Part shown: positions 8,042-10,454 of the stretch, piece after piece | Numbering within the stretch: the stretch's first letter is position 1 | Layout: each line of letters opens with the position of its first letter | Position numbers and translations under genes: made by a program | Source of the DNA: an uncultured Collinsella sp. | GTDB lineage: Bacteria; Actinomycetota; Coriobacteriia; Coriobacteriales; Coriobacteriaceae | Assembly (NCBI GenBank): GCA_900764415.1 | Contig: CAAFOA010000392.1 | Span: 1-10,454 of the forward strand | Direction: 5' to 3' | Length of the DNA stretch: 10,454 bases | Notes under the pieces: model-generated | The model's input: the letters and a program-made list of their open reading frames with translations, nothing else | What the model was told of the DNA's origin: nothing | Database searches by the model: none

Positions 8042-8059
8042 TGGTAGGGGCGGTGGGAC
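8042..8059 (-). pseudogene. tRNA-Leu 3'-end remnant
   Basis: The 18 bases are identical to the last 18 bases of the intact tRNA-Leu (8238-8255), including the encoded CCA, acceptor 3' strand and T-stem 3' strand. The T loop and everything 5' of it are missing and replaced by unrelated GC-rich sequence, so no tRNA can form. Confidence 0.75.
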
Positions 8060-8170
8060 GTCCGCGTATTTGCTGCGCAAATCCGCACCGGCTTCGGCCG
8101 CCTGCCGGCGCCCTCGCCGGCTCGCTGCGGGCGCTGCGCGTCCGCTTGACGCTCGCCCCCTCGCGGGTTC
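8060..8170. other. GC-rich 111-base segment between the duplicated units
   Basis: Non-coding segment with several local inverted repeats, for example ATTTGC-TGC-GCAAAT (8068-8082) and repeated CCGGC/GCCGG motifs. Its flanks form an imperfect inverted repeat (CGGTGGGAC at 8051-8059 against GCCCCACCG at 8173-8181). The right end reads GGGTTCGAGCCCC, like a tRNA T arm in plus orientation. I see no gene in it. Confidence 0.6.
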
Positions 8171-8255
8171 GAGCCCCACCGGCGTCTAAAAGAAGCGAGC
8201 CCGCATCCCAACGGGACACGGGCTCGTAGGCAATACATGGTAGGGGCGGTGGGAC
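8171..8255. repeat. Copy B of the duplicated tRNA-end/terminator unit
   Basis: An 85-base segment matching 7974-8059. In this copy the tRNA end belongs to the intact tRNA-Leu and the hairpin is perfect, so this is the functional, probably ancestral copy. Confidence 0.85.
8188..8226 (-). terminator. Rho-independent terminator of tRNA-Leu
   Basis: On the minus strand an 8-bp stem CGAGCCCG/CGGGCTCG with an inner TCCC-GTT-GGGA stem (8226-8196) is followed by CTTCTTTT (8195-8188). It starts 12 bases after the tRNA CCA end. Confidence 0.85.
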
Positions 8256-8322
8256 TCGAACCCACAATCCTTGCGGCGAGAGATTTTAAGTCTCCTGCGT
8301 ATGCCAATTCCGCCACGCCCCC
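8238..8322 (-). tRNA. tRNA-Leu (anticodon UAA)
   Basis: An 85-base tRNA with CCA encoded. The acceptor stem is GGGGGCG/CGCCCCT (first pair G-U) with A73. The D arm contains AATTGGCA, the anticodon stem is GGAGA/TCTCT with loop CTTAAAA (anticodon at 8288-8286, UAA, reading UUA), and the variable arm is long (CGCCGCAAGGATT), as in type II tRNAs. The T arm is GTGGG-TTCGAGT-CCCAC. A terminator follows. It lies 31 bases downstream of the TPR-like gene on the same strand with no obvious terminator between them, so read-through is possible. Confidence 0.97.
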
Positions 8323-8353
8323 GTGAGACTAGAAGTCTAGCACAAGCCGTCCG

Positions 8354-8977
8354 TTACGCGTTGACGGCCATCGAGTGCTGGCCCGACTTCTCAAGGAACT
8401 CTTGGAACTTGGCCTCGTCGCCCTTGTTCTTGTACTGCAGGGCCAACAGGTACTCCAAGCGGCAACTCTTAACCTTATCGTCGCCGGCCTCCTCGAGCAT
8501 GCGCTCCAGCTCGGGAATGTCGTTGTGGCGCTTGAGGATCATCGTGTCGTACATCAGCTGGCACTCGTGCGCGACTGCCTCGGCCTGACCGCCCTCAAAG
8601 CCCTTGATCTCGTGCAGGAGCTCCTTGGACTTTTTGCGGTCCTCCTGGCCAACGTAGTAGTTAAAGGCCTTAATGACCAGGTCGACGCGCTGCATCTTGG
8701 GCAGGTTGAGTCCCAGCAGCAGGTCGAACATCTCGCTGGCGCGCTCGTGGTCCTCGCGCAGCAGATAGGAGTTCAGGCGCAGGTAGTCGCGGTTGTAGCG
8801 CGGGTACAGCATGCTGGTGAGTTTGCCGTCGAGCAAACGATCGAACTCGTCCCACTGCTTGGCGGCCATGAGCTGCTGCAGGCGTTTAAACGTGGTGCGT
8901 TTTTTGACGCTAAAGAACACCGACACGGCGATACAGATGATAACGACGGCGGTCCAGAGTGTGCGGGAATCGGGCAT
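8354..8977 (-). CDS. Membrane-anchored helical-repeat (TPR-like) protein of unknown function
   Basis: I do not recognise a characterised family. The 207 residues begin with a single hydrophobic segment (about 8-23, WTAVVIICIAVSVFF) followed by KKR, which by the positive-inside rule leaves the rest in the cytoplasm. Residues 30-200 are helical and amphipathic, with TPR-like stretches such as LLREDHERASEMFDLLLGL, KAFNYYVGQEDRKKSKELL and LEYLLALQYKNKGDEAKFQEFL. A scaffold or protein-interaction role is a reasonable guess only. The start has AAGGA eight bases upstream, and a consensus TATAAT lies further up. It diverges from the PTS IIB gene, sharing a 163-base intergenic region. Confidence 0.75.
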   Translation of the reverse strand: MPDSRTLWTAVVIICIAVSVFFSVKKRTTFKRLQQLMAAKQWDEFDRLLDGKLTSMLYPRYNRDYLRLNSYLLREDHERASEMFDLLLGLNLPKMQRVDLVIKAFNYYVGQEDRKKSKELLHEIKGFEGGQAEAVAHECQLMYDTMILKRHNDIPELERMLEEAGDDKVKSCRLEYLLALQYKNKGDEAKFQEFLEKSGQHSMAVNA

Positions 8978-9032
8978 ATTAGGGTCCTTAGTCGCTCATA
9001 AAGCGAGCGGTATGACAACACGTACTGGATGT

Positions 9033-9038
9033 ATTATA
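9033..9038 (-). promoter_or_regulatory. -10 element for the TPR-like gene
   Basis: On the minus strand this is a perfect TATAAT, 55 bases upstream of the ATG at 8977. The -35 region (near TGCCAG) is poor. The implied leader is about 45-50 bases. Confidence 0.5.
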
Positions 9039-9140
9039 CGCAGCGCGCAAGCAAACTGGCATAAAAGCTCATCGAGGCCGAGTGACATCGCTCGCTGCGG
9101 TACACTTACCTAAAGTAAACCATGAAGGGAGACATTACCT

Positions 9141-9428
9141 ATGAAGAAGATCGTTTTGGCTTGCGGTGCTGGCGCTGCTACTTCCACGCTCGTTGCCCAG
9201 AAGGTCGCCACCCTGCTCGACGCCAACGGTTATGCCGGCAAGTATGAGATCGTGCAGTGCGCCATCTCCGAGGCCAAGGACTACTGCGACGAGGGCGCCG
9301 ACCTGCTGATCGCCACCACCGTTGCCCCCGAGGGCCTCACCTGCCCGTACGTGAGCGGCGTGCCCTTCATGACCGGCATGAACCGCGTCGCTGCTGAGAA
9401 GGCCGTTCTCGACGTCATGGCTCAGTAG
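9141..9428 (+). CDS. PTS system IIB component, galactitol (Gat) type
   Basis: A 95-residue protein of the Lac/Gat-type PTS IIB fold. IIB takes phosphate from IIA on a cysteine and passes it to the sugar bound by IIC. The active-site loop is VLACGAGAATST (5-16) with Cys8 as the phosphocysteine, matching the ACGxxxATST pattern of GatB. IIATTV (57-62) and GVPFMTGM (73-80) are also GatB-like. Length equals GatB (about 94). The start has AAGGGAG ten bases upstream. No IIA, IIC or sugar enzyme lies in the window: the partner genes must be elsewhere, or the protein has a regulatory role. The VOC gene follows 11 bases after the stop and is surely cotranscribed. The sugar cannot be told from this protein. 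Confidence 0.85.
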   Translation: MKKIVLACGAGAATSTLVAQKVATLLDANGYAGKYEIVQCAISEAKDYCDEGADLLIATTVAPEGLTCPYVSGVPFMTGMNRVAAEKAVLDVMAQ

Positions 9429-9439
9429 GCGCTGCCTGT

Positions 9440-9814
9440 ATGAGTGAGCAGAACGCCAATCCGGTCGAGCTCTTTGGCATGCGCGTTGCCCATGTGGGCA
9501 TTAACGCCACCGACCCGGCAGACGCCCTGGAGATCGCGGAGCTGTTCTCGACGATGATGGGCCTGCCCGTCATCGAGACCCCCGTTTCGTACTTTAACGA
9601 TTCGCTGGTCGAGATCATGAAGCAGAACGGTCGTGGCGCCAAGGGCCACATTGGCTTTGCCGTCAACGACATCGATGCGGCCGAGAAGTGGTTTGCCGAG
9701 CGCGGGCTCGAGGTTAACGAGGAGTCGCGCGTGCTGCTGCCCGACGGCGGCACCAAACTCGTGTACTTTAAGCGCGAGTTCGCCGGCTTCGCCGTGCACC
9801 TGTGCCGCGAGTAA
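9440..9814 (+). CDS. VOC (glyoxalase-fold) family protein, KDPG-aldolase-associated type
   Basis: A 124-residue vicinal-oxygen-chelate protein with one pair of beta-alpha-beta-beta-beta modules: VAHVGINATDP (16-26) through SLVEIMK (55-61), and GHIGFAVNDIDAAEKWF (69-85) through FAGFAVHL (114-121). His18, Glu58, His70 and His120 lie where VOC metal ligands or their equivalents occur. The pattern HVGINA...EIMK...GHI...GFAVHL resembles the VOC domain fused to the C-terminus of some Firmicutes KHG/KDPG aldolases, recalled from memory. If right, it points to sugar-acid metabolism and fits the preceding PTS IIB gene. The ribosome site is weak, suggesting coupling to the upstream gene; Met14 is an alternative start but also lacks a site. 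A terminator follows. Confidence 0.8.
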   Translation: MSEQNANPVELFGMRVAHVGINATDPADALEIAELFSTMMGLPVIETPVSYFNDSLVEIMKQNGRGAKGHIGFAVNDIDAAEKWFAERGLEVNEESRVLLPDGGTKLVYFKREFAGFAVHLCRE

Positions 9815-9837
9815 CGCACAAACTGCCATAGCTAACT

Positions 9838-9876
9838 AAAAATGGGGTAAGGCCACGTGACCTTGCCCCATTTTTA
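9838..9876 (+). terminator. Rho-independent terminator after the VOC gene, possibly bidirectional
   Basis: AAAAATGGGG (9838-9847) pairs with CCCCATTTTT (9866-9875). The stem continues inward through TAAGG/CCTTG with a G-U pair to a small loop around CACGTG. The A-run on the left and T-run on the right let it act in both directions, also for the histidine kinase gene opposite. Confidence 0.85.
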
Positions 9877-9910
9877 ATGCCGAGAGGGTGACTGACGGGC
9901 TACCGTAAAA

Positions 9911-10092
9911 CGAAGGTGAATGGTTTCCCGCGAAGTGAACGAGTGAAATCGAACCCCTGAAGCATCGACACTTTGGAGGCACCGTTTCCTGCGGTTTTAT
10001 CAGGTATTTCCTGCGGTTTTGGCGCCAAAAAGTGCGGATGCTTCGAGGGTCCAAAATAGGTCGTTCACTTCGCGGGAAACCATTCACCTTCG
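9911..10092. repeat. 182-bp element with perfect 32-bp inverted arms
   Basis: Positions 9911-9942 and 10061-10092 are exact reverse complements over 32 bases. Inside, GAAGCATC (9959-9966) pairs with GATGCTTC (10037-10044), and CACTTT (9969-9974) pairs with AAAGTG (10029-10034), so the fold continues imperfectly. The loop holds a 14-base direct repeat TTTCCTGCGGTTTT (9985-9998 and 10007-10020). No target-site duplication is obvious at the ends. It lies between convergent genes, just beyond a separate terminator. A miniature inverted-repeat element or a structured RNA are both possible. Confidence 0.9.
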
Positions 10093-10109
10093 ATTCGTGA
10101 GAGACGCCC

Positions 10110-10454
10110 CTACCGCGGCAGGCAAATCGTAAAGCGGCTGCCGACGCCCTCGACTGAGGTCACGCCAATGACGCCGCCATGGCTATCGACGATCCACTTG
10201 GCAATGGCAAGCCCCAGACCCGAGCCCTGCGCGCCGGCATCGCGCGCGGTGTCGGCGCGGTAGAACCGCTCGAACGCGTGGGCTGCGGATTCCTGATTCA
10301 TGCCGATACCCTCGTCCTCAACACTTATGTCGATCGCGCCCGTGTCCGTATCGGGCGTTATGGCAAACGTGACGGTCGTTCCCGCGTCCGAGTACTTGGC
10401 GGCGTTTTGCACGATCACGCGCAGAGCCTGCTTCACGAGCGCCACGTCGACAGA
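10110..10454 (-). CDS. Sensor histidine kinase, C-terminal ATPase domain (5' partial)
   Basis: The last 114 residues of a two-component sensor kinase are visible; the frame continues past the window edge, so the sensor, HAMP and H-box regions are not seen. The HATPase_c boxes are complete: N box ALRVIVQNAAKYS, G1 box DEGIGM, F box FERFYRAD and G2 box GSGLGLAIAKWIVDSHGG. The domain ends in the usual GSRFTICLP. The GTG at 10445 is internal to the N-box helix and not the start. The motif pattern fits the large OmpR-partner (HPK1-like) group. Its cognate regulator is probably upstream on the minus strand, outside the window. Confidence 0.93.
   Translation of the reverse strand, partial: SVDVALVKQALRVIVQNAAKYSDAGTTVTFAITPDTDTGAIDISVEDEGIGMNQESAAHAFERFYRADTARDAGAQGSGLGLAIAKWIVDSHGGVIGVTSVEGVGSRFTICLPR

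Larger units (their letters stand above)
7974..8059. repeat. Copy A of a duplicated tRNA-end/terminator unit
   Basis: This 86-base segment aligns with 8171-8255 with roughly ten differences and one single-base gap. It runs from GAGCCCCACCGGCGTC through a hairpin to the last 18 bases of a tRNA. Copies start 197 bases apart. Copy A abuts the preceding inverted repeat, sharing only GAG. Confidence 0.85.

Noticed and set aside
8060..8170. A CRISPR array or complete second tRNA in the GC-rich segment
   Set aside because: There are no regularly spaced identical repeats, and the tRNA match stops after 18 bases with no T loop or anticodon arm.
7924..8316. Minus-strand open frames of 76-130 codons across the tRNA-Leu region
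   Set aside because: Their translations (for example AELAYAGDLKS...SSPTAP) are the familiar false proteins read from tRNA genes and their flanks; the DNA is explained by the tRNA, terminators and repeats.
9082..9106. A sigma-70 promoter GTGACA...TACACT for the PTS IIB gene
   Set aside because: The two hexamers are only 13 bases apart, too close to work together; no better pair was found.
9836..10087. An 83-codon minus-strand open frame between the VOC gene and the histidine kinase
   Set aside because: It is made almost entirely of the inverted-repeat element and the terminator hairpin, with no ribosome site and no domain.

Overview
The window is high-GC, densely coded bacterial DNA. It most resembles a Coriobacteriia actinobacterium of the Collinsella type. 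I infer this from codon use, protein character and one gene-order clue: mazG, eno, a FtsB/DivIC-like gene and ppx lie in the order known from Actinobacteria such as Mycobacterium tuberculosis. The genus is an inference, not a measurement.

Layout. (1) Positions 1-1258 (+) hold the end of a histidine operon: hisF (5' end outside the window), hisI and hisE. A PHP-family phosphatase (1261-2172, -) converges on it with a 2-base gap and is a candidate for the histidinol-phosphatase step. (2) A 308-base divergent intergenic region holds a near-perfect inverted repeat (2306-2377). (3) Positions 2481-4433 (+) hold a stand-alone LarC C-terminal-domain protein, a YfcE-type phosphodiesterase and MazG, closed by a terminator. 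(4) Enolase (4623-5912) has its own leader region with a 10-base direct repeat and a possible 15-codon upstream ORF, and ends in a very strong terminator. (5) A new transcription unit (6108-7891) encodes a FtsB/DivIC-like membrane protein and a Ppx/GppA phosphatase. (6) Positions 7900-8322 are non-coding: a second inverted repeat, two copies of an ~86-bp unit (terminator plus tRNA 3' end) around a GC-rich 111-bp segment, and an intact tRNA-Leu(UAA) on the minus strand. (7) A membrane-anchored helical-repeat protein (8354-8977, -) diverges from a two-gene unit (9141-9814, +) encoding a lone galactitol-type PTS IIB protein and a VOC-domain protein. (8) A terminator and a 182-bp element with perfect 32-bp inverted arms precede the C-terminal end of a sensor histidine kinase (10110-10454, -), which runs off the window.

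Most genes are housekeeping: histidine synthesis, nucleotide-pool cleaning, glycolysis, cell division and polyphosphate/ppGpp metabolism. I see no defence, CRISPR, toxin or secondary-metabolite system. The less ordinary content is between the genes: three unrelated long inverted repeats, the duplicated tRNA-terminator unit and the enolase leader. The orphan LarC2 and the lone IIB/VOC pair are the most interesting coding items. No database search was possible, so family calls rest on motifs recognised by eye.
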